Shown: positions 1-9,961, counted from the first letter of the stretch. The stretch is DNA of 64,000 nt from Isochrysis galbana (GCA_018136815.1 CM030938.1:5674638-5738637); one strand, 5' to 3'. The notes: generated from the sequence alone by a model not told the origin. Made by a program: numbers and translations.

Positions 1-415
1 GCACCCACTCCGCTTCCTGCTTCTCTCGCTCTGATGCACTGTGCAGTGCTCCATGGTAGCGTTTCAAGAAGGCGCGGACGTCATGCTGATTGGACTTTCC
101 ATCGAAGGCAGACCATATTTGATCATAGAACGTTTTCCAAGCACTCGATGAAGAAGAGAGCTCGATAGGAAGCTCTTCATCGAGGCGTTGCAGAACATAG
201 TAATTTGCATACAGCCCAACCACCCAGGTATACATCCCAACGTTGTCGGCGGCTTTGCGAAAGAATGGTATCAAACTGTGCAAACGGCGGTTGAAGCCGT
301 TTCGCACACCAGTTGTAACGGTAGACTGAATCACGCACCCGTTCGCCACGTTTTCCGCCTCATCCCGTAAACGTTTTGTAGTCACACTCGCTCGACCCAT
401 GCCCTGGGTTGCCAT
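1..415 (-). CDS. Uncharacterised ORF, runs off the left edge
   Basis: An open frame starts at the ATG on the minus strand at 413-415 (MATQGMGRASVTTKRLRD...) and continues out of the window, giving about 138 residues. Its composition looks coding: mixed hydrophobic and charged helices, including the segment GMYTWVVGLYANYYVLQ, then a charged region. I do not recognise the family. It lies about 140 bases downstream of, and co-oriented with, an IS5-like transposase, so it may be the second protein of the same transposon. ISL2EU and PIF/Harbinger elements carry a companion protein, and some eukaryotic transposons carry Fanzor nucleases. That assignment is inference from position only. Confidence 0.45.
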   Translation of the reverse strand, partial: MATQGMGRASVTTKRLRDEAENVANGCVIQSTVTTGVRNGFNRRLHSLIPFFRKAADNVGMYTWVVGLYANYYVLQRLDEELPIELSSSSSAWKTFYDQIWSAFDGKSNQHDVRAFLKRYHGALHSASEREKQEAEWV

Positions 416-500
416 AGCGTTCCTGTCTCTCAAAACTGAGCTATGCACGGGGAACGGCATGCGCGTACTCAGCAAGTTGCTCAGTACGCGCACCGCTTTT

Positions 501-546
501 GCGCGCTGCGTAATATGCGCGCTGCGTAATATGCGCGCTGCTTCAT
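501..546. repeat. 16-bp tandem repeat, about 2.9 copies
   Basis: The unit GCGCGCTGCGTAATAT occurs twice and is followed by a partial third copy. It lies between the stop of the transposase and the start of the companion ORF, so it probably belongs to the non-coding spacer of the transposon. Confidence 0.7.
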
Positions 547-556
547 GTACGGTGTG

Positions 557-1300
557 TTACGCGGGTTGAATTCGGCGACCCAGGATTCGAATGCACCCTA
601 GCCATGTCCAACCTTCATATGCGATGATTGTGGAATCGTATCGGACAAGAAGACGTCTGCATTTGTCAAGCCAGGAGAATGTTCTCTCCACTACGTTTCT
701 GCGTCGGTTGACGAGGCGATGAGTATGCTGTCTTCTTCTCGATATGCGTTCGACGTACCCGAAAGTTCGCATAATGCATCGGTTGTTATGCGAATCATAT
801 CCTTTGTCCGCATACAGTGGAGTACCTCGGCGTGGCCGCGGAGCATGCTGCAAAGTCTCTCTGACTGTGACTTGGTCTGAAATATTCGCGGGGAAGAAGC
901 GAAGTGAAATTGGAATACCATCTTGGTCAACCAGTGCTGATACCTTGGTAGCCTTCCTTCCTCGGTCAGTTGGGTTTCTACCAATGCAATCTCTTCCATA
1001 TATATTTTTCACAAAGGTAGAATCAATGCAATGGAACGTGCACCTCCTTGCCGTTTGTCTTCTCTCGAGCCTGAGCAGCGCTCGATACACGGTCTCGAAT
1101 ACACCCATTCTGCTCCATTTCATGAATGTGCCATGCACCGTGCTGTATCCCGATCCAAGAGACCTCCATGGCGCCCCAGTCCACAAAATATGACACATCC
1201 TGTCCAACATGAGGTTCAAATCAGCTCTTGGTCTACCACCGGCATTGGGTAGTAGAGAATTTACAGCGGATGTGATTGCTCCACGTGCTCTGATATCCAT
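557..1300 (-). CDS. IS5-like DDE transposase (PIF/Harbinger-IS5 group)
   Basis: This is a transposase of the IS5/IS427 type, which cuts and inserts a DNA transposon. I use the ATG at 1298-1300 (MDIRARGAITSAVN), giving 247 residues; the frame stays open upstream to 1417. The N-terminal part has the family pattern GAPWRSLG. The catalytic triad can be placed at the D of HCIDSTFV, the D of YADKGYDSHNN and the E of RNVVERTFSWLDKCRR, followed by the usual RRLLVRYDS. No stop or frameshift interrupts the domain, so this copy may be recently active. A co-oriented companion ORF follows at 1-415. Terminal inverted repeats were not found; the left end may lie outside the window. Confidence 0.85.
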   Translation of the reverse strand: MDIRARGAITSAVNSLLPNAGGRPRADLNLMLDRMCHILWTGAPWRSLGSGYSTVHGTFMKWSRMGVFETVYRALLRLERRQTARRCTFHCIDSTFVKNIYGRDCIGRNPTDRGRKATKVSALVDQDGIPISLRFFPANISDQVTVRETLQHAPRPRRGTPLYADKGYDSHNNRCIMRTFGYVERISRRRQHTHRLVNRRRNVVERTFSWLDKCRRLLVRYDSTIIAYEGWTWLGCIRILGRRIQPA

Positions 1301-1417
1301 TGTATTATTGTCATCACGGGTGAAAAATACTTTTCGCACACACCCTAAAAAGAAAACAGATATGTTGAAAAACCACCTGGTCCTCTTTTGACGGAACGCG
1401 ACTTTGATCCACCTCAA

Positions 1418-1887
1418 GGGCGGGAGGATGGATGGCGGGCAGTGGCGAGGGCGAGCGGGACGACGGGGCGGACATGGCAGATAGCGAGTGGCGAGTGCGC
1501 GTGAGTTGGGCTTGGAGTGGTGTTGTAAGATTGCTTGTTACGACGGGAGCGAGAAGCGAGAGCGAGAACGAGGGAGCGAGGAACGACTGGGGCGACGAAC
1601 GAGGGCGACAGAGGCCGATAGGATACCACTCCGACTAGTCCGACAACAATCCGTGACACGCACGCTCGACTTTCACCCGACATCCCCCTACACTAACGTA
1701 TCCTTCACCACTTGGGCGGGGAAGACACAGAAGGAAGGAAACAAGGAAGAGAAAGCCGACAAGAGAGCGACGATGCGACGGAGGAGCCGACAGCGAACGG
1801 CGGTTACCGCGAACGAATAGGTAGAAAGTAAGGAGGGAATCTACGTGCGTAAACCAAAAGGGGCGAGAGGGTAGGCTTCGCGCGGGG
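1418..1887. other. Purine-rich intergenic spacer
   Basis: I see no convincing gene here. The stretch is rich in GAGCGAGAACGAG-type tracts and holds only short frames with biased composition. It separates the transposase from the first GC-rich dispersed repeat. Confidence 0.5.
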
Positions 1888-2383
1888 AGAAGACACGTAA
1901 ACGCCGGAGGGGAGAGCTGCCACTCCCCCCTCCCCTCCCTCTTCCCTCTTCCTCCTCTCTTCCCTGCGGCTCTGGCCATGGCGCGCGCCTGCGGCCCCTC
2001 TTCAGGTCCCCAGGAGGCCGGCAGGGGCCTGGGAGCGCAGCTTAGGGGGCAGGTGAGGCTGGGGCATGGCCCTGGCCCCTCCTGCCTCTCCCTCGCTGGC
2101 TCTCGAGCCCCTGCCAGTCGACTGGAGCTGGCTGGGGGGTCCTGATCAGGGGGGCCCAGGGGGAGGAGGGGCTGGTCAGAGGGATTGGCTGGCCACGACA
2201 GGCCAGGGCGTGCGATTCAGGCATGCCTGTGAGGAGAGGGATGGGTCAGCATGGCAGTGTGCTCCTGGCAGGCCATCAGGCGTGCCGGGAGAGTGGGTGG
2301 TTCCTCCCCCATGGCAGGGGAGGAGTGGAGAGAGGGGGGGGCTCGTGCCCTGCCATGGGTGAACCAAGTATAAACTTAGTTGT
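1888..2383 (+). repeat. GC-rich dispersed repeat, family R1, copy 1
   Basis: This copy aligns closely along its length with 46465-46966 and in part with 8142-8378 and, reversed, 25362-25950. Its right end is a near-perfect hairpin, AACYAAGTATAAACTTAGTT. Left ends vary between copies while this end is constant, as expected for 5'-truncated retroposons or for elements with a required terminal hairpin. It encodes no recognisable protein. Confidence 0.8.
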
Positions 2384-2387
2384 CTCC

Positions 2388-2515
2388 ACAACTCAAGATA
2401 CCATGCGTCCAAGCGAGAAGCTTTTGACCGAGAACGAGAGAACGCAGAGAATAATAACGATAAATGCCGAACGAAAGAGAAGCCTAACGAGCGTCGATTC
2501 GCGAATGCGCGACAG
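2388..2515 (+). repeat. Dispersed repeat R2, copy 1
   Basis: The stretch contains CATGCGTCC, AGAAGCTTTTGAC, ATAACGATAAATGCCGAACG and GAGCGTCGATTCGCGAATGC in order. The same blocks occur in the same order and orientation at 7895-8045. R1 and R2 are adjacent in both places, but their order is swapped. Confidence 0.7.
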
Positions 2516-2853
2516 GCCTAGGCCACCCCAACAGCCAAAACTAACCCAGAAAGCCTGTCACGGAGCCGCTAGTCAAACGGGCCGCAAAGTAGTGCACGTG
2601 GGGTACGGGCCGACCGCCCCAACCCCCAAGCTCATGCGAATACCGAAACAATACAAAATAGGAATAAGGGGGAGGAGCGGGAGGGGATGGGGATAAGCAC
2701 GTTGGTGCGGCGGGACCCCGCGAAAAGAGGAACTCCCTAGCAGCTTAGCGGACACCATGGAGATTTTTCCAATTGGCGCACGTGTTGCAGAGCCAACGAA
2801 CAAAGCTACACTCAACGGTAACAGCGAGTAGCACACAATCTAGATACCAACTA

Positions 2854-5345
2854 TCATTGCGCAACCATTCTCAAATGACTTCCTCCCGCGTGCACCCCGC
2901 GCGACGCGGGAGCCCGCCTCTCAGCATGCACGCCAGTCTCAGTGCCGACGCGTGAAGCCACCAACAAAGTCAGCAGCTCATTAAGTTTGTCAGCATCCGT
3001 TGATTCGTCGTCCACATCGAATTTGGCAAATGCCGCACGACCTATCGCCTCTTGAAATCTACACATGGGACGAGGGTTGCGCTGGTCATATAGAGGGAAA
3101 ATCGGTACATTGAAGTATCTTAATGGCTAGCGCGCGAGCGCATTTGTGTGGAACACATGGCCCGTGCAAACGTTGATGGACGTTAGCAAAGGGGTGAGAT
3201 TCGGACTCGACATCGGTATGCACCCACGTGCTTCGACCCCCGAGGAGGGCGACTGCATAGCGTGTTCTTACTCGGGGAAAATTAGCGTCTCAAGCGTGTC
3301 TAACTCCGTGCCGGTCGCCTCATCGATTATTGTCTCGCCAAGTTGGGCATGTACGAAGGCACGCTTGATGGCCTTCATATGCAAGGACTTGTCCATCAAG
3401 TTCGAGATGCGAAAGATGCGTGCCCAATCCGCAAACTCAAGAGCTCCCGGGTGCTTCATATTTCGTGACGCGTAGAAGAGGAACATCTTTCGTATCGCCT
3501 TTTCGTGACGCGCAAAGATTTCACGGCACGACTTGTCGCTGAGCCGAATCCTCGTCTACGCAAGCGCAAGGCCGACACTCGACAGTTAGGCCCGTTGGGC
3601 GAGACAGGTCCGTGAGAGGAGGTGACTGTTGCAGCGTGCGTGCGTGGTAATAGGGTCTAGATTAAGTGACGACATTGCGCGATGCCACAGATGCAAGCTT
3701 GATGACTTCTCGCAATGTGACGACCATGAGAGGCCCAACGCCTGACTCACCTGTTGGCTGTCGCGGAAGTTCTCGTTGTCCCGTAAGACGTGGTTGAGCA
3801 AGAAGTCCTCAAGGCAATCCGGCAGGCCGACTTTAGGATTTGCCGGATTGCCTTGGCGTAGGACTGAGAGTCGAACGAGTCCCTCCATGAATTCGTGCAA
3901 ATTGAATCCGCGCCGGGGATTGTATGGGTCATCCTTATATTTGGTGTCGATCTGGGTGAATAGCAACGTGGCTCGTGTGAGATTGAGATGTATCGTTGGC
4001 GCATTCACATCCTTGCAGAAGGTCCAGAACTCCGAAAGCGACATGACGTGTATTGCATTCGACAACGCTGCGTATCTACAAAGGACCAGGAAACGGTGAC
4101 ACATGACACACCGCCGAAGATGCTGCGTTGTAATAGTAAGGGTATGAGCAGGAAATGAGCAGGACAGATACGGTGGCTAGATTTGCCTCACGTCAGGTAT
4201 GAGGACCACCGCATCATTCTCATATGAGACGCAGGAAAAATGCAGAAGTGCTGAGGCAACAATGAAGCTTAGTGGATTGGCCAAATGAGACGGCGCCGTC
4301 CACCCCATATACATGGAAGGGCAACCCCAGGACCAAGTAGCGGCAGCGACTCACGAGCTGAAAATCCAGCAAATCTTCTCGAAGTGCTTGAACATAATGG
4401 CTTTACACTCGGTGGCAACAAGCAAGAAACCTGGCAGGTCGCCAAGCTTCATCGCATCCCACGTCATATTAAACGCCGAGACGAGTTGGCCCGTAGTATC
4501 ATCCCCTTCATCCTCGGGAATCGGCAGGCCGATTCGGCCCGAGGCACGCCATTCTGCGAAGGATAAGCGGCTTTGCCGACTCACACATGATGTGCGTGAA
4601 TACCTCATCACTCGTCGTGCGTCTCGCCGATCAGGCGATTGCACCCATTCAATTGCCTCCTCGATCCTGCTAGCAGTGGGGATCCAAGTCAGAAGAGCAT
4701 AGCTCGTGCTAAAGTCGGAAGGGCTTTTTCGAAGGCTTGAAACGCAGCCATGCTGGGCACAGTTGTAACTTGTCGCAAGAAGATATACATTGCCGCTACT
4801 CCGCATGCACGCGGCAAGTTTAGCTGCCCCAGCTCCTGCGGTTGCGTGAGGCAAGAAGAGGCGCGGACGTACTCGTCGCCATCAAGAATCTTCTCGCCGG
4901 TAAACGGCCTACTTCTCACCCGCGAGATTGCAATGTCATCGCCCACGTCGACCCATACATGCTCGCCGTTCTTCAGCTCATCTCTGATCCGTCCTGTGCT
5001 GCTTATGCACTCAAGGCTCTCCGACAGGATCCTCTTCGGCGTCAGCTCCGCGCTGAAGGTGTTACCGTATGACGCCATGTCTGTCAGGTACCTCTGCACG
5101 GTGGTGATGGCGAGCCAGAAGACGCGCTGCTTTCCCTCGCCGCACTGGATAGGAATCACCTTCTCACGCAGATGGACATGGATGACCATCCGCTGTGCGC
5201 TGCCTGAGTCGGAGGGCGGCGCGGCCGGCCTCTCGCTCACGCCAATGAAACCGCGTTGAAGCACGGGCTGCACAACGATGCCGTGGCCGGCGTAGTCCTG
5301 CTCAAGTCGAGCGACTAGCATCGCCTGCGATGGTCTCTCGTCCAT
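2854..5345 (-). CDS. Multi-exon protein with EF-hand-like repeats
   Basis: Exons on the minus strand are approximately 5345-4796, 4694-4355, 4075-3751, 3555-3272 and 3058-2854. Two junctions are supported by phase and donor: GTGAGT after 4355 rejoins as FSSYAALSNAIHVMS, and GTAAGA after 3272 rejoins as LIFPEFQEAIGRAAF. Boundaries of the first intron are unresolved. The start is the ATG at 5345 (MDERPSQAMLVAR). The N-terminal 200 residues look like a compact beta-rich domain (IPIQCGEGKQRVFWLAI). The rest has repeated helical pairs of the form LHEFMEGLVRLSVL and FPEFQEAIGRAAFAKF, resembling degenerate EF-hands of flagellar or calcium-responsive proteins. Function is unknown. A CT-rich tract on the sense strand lies just upstream. 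Confidence 0.6.
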
Positions 5346-5389
5346 GGGGGGCTGTGGCAGCAATGGGAGTTGGGGGCAGAAGAGAGAGG

Positions 5390-5545
5390 GAGGGAGGGAG
5401 GGGATCAGGGAGCAAGGCAAGGAGGAAGTGGAAGGGGGAGGGAAAGCAGGGTGAGAGAGGGAGAGGGAGAGCGGAGGAGGGGAGGGTGGCGAGGGGCCAA
5501 AGGAAGAGAGAGGAAGAGAGGGAGAGAGGGGTGAGCGTCGGCTCG
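5390..5545 (-). promoter_or_regulatory. Pyrimidine-rich leader of the EF-hand-like gene
   Basis: On the sense (minus) strand this stretch is almost continuous CT, directly upstream of the start codon at 5345. Similar tracts precede several other genes here, so it is probably core promoter or 5' leader. Confidence 0.4.
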
Positions 5546-5700
5546 CGCTCTGCCGTCCCGTTGCATTAGACGTTACTTCTGCTGGGAGTTTCATTTATAA
5601 GTGTAGGTATTAGGTATAGCCAACTCCTAGCTCCTAGCTCCTAGCACCCCAGCTCTTTACTTTCTACAGCCAAAGATAAAAATATGTAAAACAAGCCAAA

Positions 5701-5775
5701 CTGGGGTTCGAACTCGTGCCCAGCATCACAGACCGCATGCGCAGCACACCCTGAGCCGCTAGGGGCTCGCTATCG
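5701..5775 (-). repeat. tRNA-like sequence, possible SINE head
   Basis: On the minus strand the sequence has a B-box-like GAGTTCGAACCCC and, about 40 bases upstream, an A-box-like TAGCGGCTCAGGG. A regular cloverleaf cannot be drawn: the anticodon arm and D-arm spacing do not fit. A tRNA-derived retroposon head or a tRNA pseudogene is more likely than a functional tRNA. Confidence 0.3.
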
Positions 5776-5831
5776 AACAAAGATTGGGCGTTTTGTGGTA
5801 TTCATATTTGCAGCAAAGACACAGGTCACTG

Positions 5832-5955
5832 ATGTCAGCTGATATTCGATATTCTGCTCAATCAGAGCCTTTGAGGTGATGTCAGCTGAAGGACCTCATC
5901 AGCTGACATCAGCTACTGATGTCAGTGTTAGCTCGAAGTTGGTGTCAGCTGACGG
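5832..5955. promoter_or_regulatory. Cluster of TCAGCTGA palindromes
   Basis: The palindrome TCAGCTGA, containing the E-box core CAGCTG, occurs at least four times in about 120 bases, usually within GATGTCAGCTGA or its reverse complement. It overlaps the proposed start region of the GNAT frame. It could be a cluster of bHLH-type sites or a decayed small repeat. Confidence 0.35.
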
Positions 5956-6475
5956 ACTGATGCACCATCACTGGAGCGACGATATCCCACCGTCCTACTC
6001 GCGCCCTGGGAAAGGAGCGTTCGCGGTCGCTTCGACGAAGGGCTTGGTGCGCGTGAACCCGCTGTCGGGTGGGTGCTCGGGCGAGCTGTGCGACTTTTGG
6101 GTGGCCCCCGATTGGCGCGGTCAAGGCGTTGGGAGGACTTTGCTACGGGAAGCGATGCGTGTGGCTCGTGAGCTAGGGATGCGGCGGCTGTGATTGTGGA
6201 CGTTGCTCGAGTCGGGGCCCGCCTCGTTGTATGCTCGCGTGGGCTTCCGGGTAGCCCTGAGTGGAGTTCCCCGTCGGCTTGAGGCCTCCTCACTTCGTTT
6301 GAGACATCCGTGGCTCGGCGAGGAAGCGGTGGTGCGCATGGTTGTTCCAGCTAGGAGTTTTGCGCTCTCTTTCCGTATTTCTTCGCGCATGACGAGCGAT
6401 CGCGACCTCAGCCTTCGCCGCGCAGGAGGGGTTTGTTTATCGTATGATTCCGGAGTGTTTAGGTTAGTTTTCTGA
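5879..6475 (+). pseudogene. GNAT-family N-acetyltransferase with an in-frame stop
   Basis: GNAT enzymes move an acetyl group from acetyl-CoA to an amine. The acetyl-CoA binding motif A is clear at GELCDFWVAPDWRGQGVGRT, followed by LLREAMRVARELGMRRL. A TGA at 6191-6193 then interrupts the frame, and the same frame resumes with the expected motif B, SGPASLYARVGFRVAL. The second part therefore belongs to the same domain. A recent pseudogene or sequencing error is most likely. Selenocysteine is unlikely, because the position is a structural strand residue, and recoding cannot be judged here. The N-terminus before residue 30 is uncertain. Confidence 0.7.
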
Positions 6476-6617
6476 GCCCAAGGACTTTGGGTTTTGGTTT
6501 CTTGTGAGTGGGGTTTTGTAGCAACTTCGTCGAGTCCCACCGTGTTCCCAAGCGAGTCCCCCCGAGTTCCCGAGTCTATACCTCGAGTCAACGAGTCAAT
6601 ACAAGTCAAGCAAGCGC

Positions 6618-7146
6618 CTGCACTGTGGCAAAAATAGGGGGTCCGTCAGCCACCGCCCCTCCCACCCCCCCTCCGATCGGACCTTCCGTTTCCGACGAGC
6701 TCTCCTCCGCTCTCCTCCGCTCTCCTCCGCTGATGTTTCCACCTTCTGCAAAGGGCGTCGTGACCCTGCTATTAGATAACTGAAGTACGGACGCCCGACA
6801 TTCACGTCTTTCCTCTACACTCAACTGATAATCGTCTGAGAGCTCTCCCTTGTGTTTTTTTGAAGGGAAGCCTCCATTTATTCTATATTTTATAGGTCGG
6901 CAGGTAGCAAGTATGATGAAGGTAGACATTCTCACCCGTTCGAGAATTGGCGTACACCGCCCGATAATTCACGTTATTTCCCTTTTACCCAACTGAGGAT
7001 TGCCTCTTCACACTTCCTCCTTTCTTTTACGAAGAATGACTCGGTTTCTCCAAGTTTTAGGGTGCGGCGGGTAGAGAAGTTGCTTACCTGCCCCCTGCAC
7101 GAGGCTCTCCCTTCCCCCTCCCCTCCCTCGGAGTACCGGTCAGGAG
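6618..7146 (+). repeat. Upstream part of coiled-coil-ORF element, copy 1
   Basis: The stretch from CACTGTGGCAAAAATAGGGG to the ORF start at 7147 aligns, with gaps, to 30058-30590, which precedes a related ORF. Shared blocks include GTCAGCCACCGCCCCT, GACGAGCTCTC, TTCACGTC with TTTCC, and GGAGTACYGGTC just before the ATG. This is the non-coding leader of a mobile element. Confidence 0.65.
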
Positions 7147-7788
7147 ATGAGGGGCGATGCCCAGAGCGAGGCTTGGGCCGAGGTTGCGCGGCTGAAGGGC
7201 CGGCTTGAGGAAGCTGAAGGCCGGGTGCGGCGCCTCGAGAAGGACCGCAAGTATGCTCGCTCCCAGTTTGAGTCGCAGCGCCGCCGCTGCCCGCTATCCG
7301 CCGAGGAACTCGCGGGAGAAGCGGCAGCGCATGCCGAACGCGAGGCTAGTGCGAAGGCAGACGCAGGTGCAGGTGCAAAGCCGGACAAGCGAGCAAAGGG
7401 TGCTGGCGGCCGCCCGAAGAAGAACAAACGCGGGCGAGGGGCTGCAACTGCCTCGCGGCCGATGGTCGTGAACCCGCAGGATCATGCCACGGACTCGATT
7501 GATGAAGAGCGGGGGAGTGCGGGGGATGCAGGCAGTGCAGGAGAAGCTGCCCACAAGCCTCCTTCCACACTTCCGCGCCCTCCGTGCGTCGTGCGTCGTG
7601 CGTCGATCACCATGCCCGTAGTCACCCCCGAGGAAAGCTCCATGAGCTCCCCGCAAGAACCGCATTCCGCGCTAGCTGCCGGCGCGCCCTCGCAGGCAAT
7701 CTCCAAGAGTGAGATGAGCCTTGCTCTGACAAGGGGGGAGATACGAAGAGGTCGCAAATTAAACCTGATTGCCCCCAGAAGCAGATAA
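7147..7788 (+). CDS. Coiled-coil ORF of a dispersed element, copy 1
   Basis: The ORF has 213 residues and starts MRGDAQSEAWAEVARLKG. Residues 1-60 form a strongly charged heptad-like coiled coil (RLEEAEGRVRRLEKDRKYARSQ). A basic, Ala- and Lys-rich stretch follows (GRPKKNKRGRG), then a low-complexity tail. The first 50 residues recur at 30591-30926, so this is an element-encoded protein rather than a single-copy gene. Its last residues (RRGRKLNLIAPRSR) lie in a sequence shared with 58235-58360. A coiled coil followed by a basic region is typical of ORF1 or gag-like nucleic-acid-binding proteins of retroelements, but no catalytic domain is present to name the class. Confidence 0.6.
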   Translation: MRGDAQSEAWAEVARLKGRLEEAEGRVRRLEKDRKYARSQFESQRRRCPLSAEELAGEAAAHAEREASAKADAGAGAKPDKRAKGAGGRPKKNKRGRGAATASRPMVVNPQDHATDSIDEERGSAGDAGSAGEAAHKPPSTLPRPPCVVRRASITMPVVTPEESSMSSPQEPHSALAAGAPSQAISKSEMSLALTRGEIRRGRKLNLIAPRSR

Positions 7789-7862
7789 AGAAACGCAGGG
7801 AAGATAGCAAATTAAACCTATTTGCGAGGCGCCTGGGAGGGAGAAAGGTGGGGAAACTTCCC
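7740..7862 (+). repeat. Repeat shared with 58235-58360 (inverted)
   Basis: The sequence holds two related units, GCAAATTAAACCTGATTGC and GCAAATTAAACCTATTTGC, and ends near GGCGCCTGGGAGG. The same arrangement lies on the opposite strand at 58235-58360. A single GGCAAATTAAACCT unit is at 47077-47092. Confidence 0.75.
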
Positions 7863-7894
7863 ATCTATTCGAGAGAAAGAGAGAGAGCGCACCA

Positions 7895-8045
7895 CAACCC
7901 AAGATCCCATGCGTCATGCGTCCACGCGAAGCTTTTGACTGCGAGAACGAGAGAAAGCAAGAATTATAACGATAAATGCCGAACGACGAAGAGAAGTGCG
8001 AAGCCTATACGAGCGTCGATTCGCGAATGCGACACTGTCGCATCG
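7895..8045 (+). repeat. Dispersed repeat R2, copy 2
   Basis: This copy matches 2388-2515 in the same orientation, with about one mismatch or indel per five to eight bases. It is followed, not preceded, by an R1 copy. Confidence 0.7.
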
Positions 8046-8141
8046 TCGCATCGGGTGTCGACCTAGGAGCAAGAGGCAAGAGGTACGAGGTACCAGGTTA
8101 CCAGGTATCATAGTTTTTTACTGAAGGGTTGGTGTGGGGTA

Positions 8142-8378
8142 GAGATATATATGGCTGGGGGCTCCTGATCAGGGGGGCCCAGGGGGAGGAGGGGTTGGGC
8201 GGGCGAATCAGGCGAGCCTGTGCGGAGAGGGATGGGTCAGCAGGGCAGTGTGCAATGTGCTCCTGGCAAGCCATCAGGCATGCCAGGAGAATGGGTGGTT
8301 CCTCCCCCACAGCAGGGGAGGTGTGGAGAGAGGAGTGGGGGCTCGTGCCCCACCATGGGCGAACTAAGTATAAACTTA
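8142..8378 (+). repeat. Dispersed repeat R1, copy 2 (5'-truncated)
   Basis: The copy starts inside the family at GGGGCTCCTGATCAGGGGGG and ends with the constant GAACTAAGTATAAACTTA tail. It lacks the left half seen at 1888-2383 and 46465-46966. Confidence 0.8.
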
Positions 8379-8655
8379 TTTGAACAGAGGTGGTAAAATG
8401 TATAACGTATCACGAATCATTCTTGACGATCCACGATCCATTGGATGAGTCTGGCATCGGCAGCTGAATGCACTACGTCTTATGCGGTAAACACTTGAGG
8501 CTCAACACGCACTTGCACTGTGCGGCCAGCAACGTACAGATTTCGCGCATGTAGATAGCGCCTCTCTCTCACACTCATCAATTCACTCACACCTCATGCT
8601 TGATGATTGATGATGCAGTAATGTTCTCGTACTCACACGGCTCGTTCGCCGTCCG

Positions 8656-9066
8656 TCACAAACGAGATGAGCACCACAAGCGGAATGGGTCGGAACATGT
8701 GAGAAACGCGCTGATAGCAGTAAGGGGGTAGACAAGCATGCCGACCGCCACCCACGACCGATCCCACTGCAGCTCTGCCATCCCTCCACCGCACCCGATC
8801 CCTCGGCACAGCATGCGCAGTGGCAACGTGAGCAGAACAACCAACGGAAGCAAGATAAGTGCGACGAGGCCAACCGCCATGACGACGGGTGAAAAGAGGA
8901 GACAGAGTAGCCGCGTGCATGGGTTGCTCGTCACCGTCGTCCCTGGGCCATCGCCGTGCGAGCCAGGAATCACAACACATGCTGTTTCGCACACCGTGAA
9001 GAGAGTGCTGCATGGCCCGCGGTCGTCGAATCGGCTCTCCGGCACTTTGTCGTAGTCGGTGCGCAT
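8656..9066 (-). CDS. Small two-helix membrane protein
   Basis: The ATG at 9064-9066 (MRTDYDKVPESRFDD) gives 137 residues. Two hydrophobic helices are visible, LLCLLFSPVVMAVGLVALIL with the adjoining LPLVVLLTLPLRML, and a weaker WVAVGMLVYPLTAISAFL. They are separated by a short Gly- and Cys-containing loop. I do not recognise the family; small Cys-rich membrane proteins of this layout are common in algae. GC-rich third positions support coding. No intron is needed to read it. Confidence 0.5.
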   Translation of the reverse strand: MRTDYDKVPESRFDDRGPCSTLFTVCETACVVIPGSHGDGPGTTVTSNPCTRLLCLLFSPVVMAVGLVALILLPLVVLLTLPLRMLCRGIGCGGGMAELQWDRSWVAVGMLVYPLTAISAFLTCSDPFRLWCSSRL

Positions 9067-9961
9067 TGTCAAGAGATGAAGAATCCTCTCAATCCACCTA
9101 CCCTGCCGCCGCTGCGCTTTCGCGTCTCGGCCGCCTGCGCGGTTGGTAGTGAGGGGAGGGGGGTGCGAGGCCTCTCCCGCCGCCTCCCTCGCCGATCGGG
9201 TCACGGAAATAGGTGTGAAATGTCTGGTTTACCAGTAACCTTCGTTCACAGTATGGAGTAAGGAAGTGTCCTCCTTGTTCGGACTTCGTTCTTCCGCTGG
9301 CGTGCGCTCTTGCGAAGGGGCGCTGCCAGCGATCGAACCCCCTCCGACCTCCGCAGGGCTGGCCACGCACGGCTCTCCCGCTGAGGCTCCTCCGGCCCCA
9401 GCTCCGCCCCCGGCTGCGTCATGCCGCGTCGCACCACCGCTCTACGCACTCGCTCCGCGACCCTGGCCTCTGGTGACTCCTCACCAGACGCTTCGACTCC
9501 TTCCTCCTTCCATGCATCTGTTGATGGACACCTTCCAGCTGTGGGGGAGGGGAGTGAGGCCTCCTTCCCGGGCGGCCTCTACTCACTCTCCTGGGGGGCA
9601 GGCCTTCGCTCTATACCGATCCGAACCACAGTGTGAGAAAAAGTCCCGCTGGGGGACAATAAGAAAAAACTGGGCTCAAGCGGACAAGTCCCCGGCACCC
9701 GGGGAGACAGCCGCGAGAGGCGAGGCGGGAGAGGAGAATTCTCTCGGGGGAGGATTAGAGAGGGTGAGGGCCCGGCGAAACAACTGTAATGCAGCGACCG
9801 GGAAACATAAGTTCTCTGTCGTTCACCGACAAGTGATTTGACAACTCTACGATAGATCGATTTATTTATCATAAACATATCATTAAATTATGTTACGAAT
9901 GGTGCCCCCAGCGCCCTTTCAAACATGCCACACACACTAGAAATCAGGCTCTAGACGCGCA
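9067..9961. other. Intergenic region, no supported gene
   Basis: Frames of up to 191 codons exist on both strands (for example 9266-9841 on the plus strand). They overlap each other, are Pro- and Ala-rich and show no domain. The AT-rich stretch 9830-9960 is clearly non-coding. Confidence 0.45.

Noticed and set aside
6191-6193. Selenocysteine codon in the GNAT gene
   Set aside because: The position is not a catalytic or metal-binding residue and no SECIS element could be identified.
9266-9841. 191-codon plus-strand frame
   Set aside because: It is Pro/Ala-rich, overlaps minus-strand frames of equal quality and shows no domain or motif.
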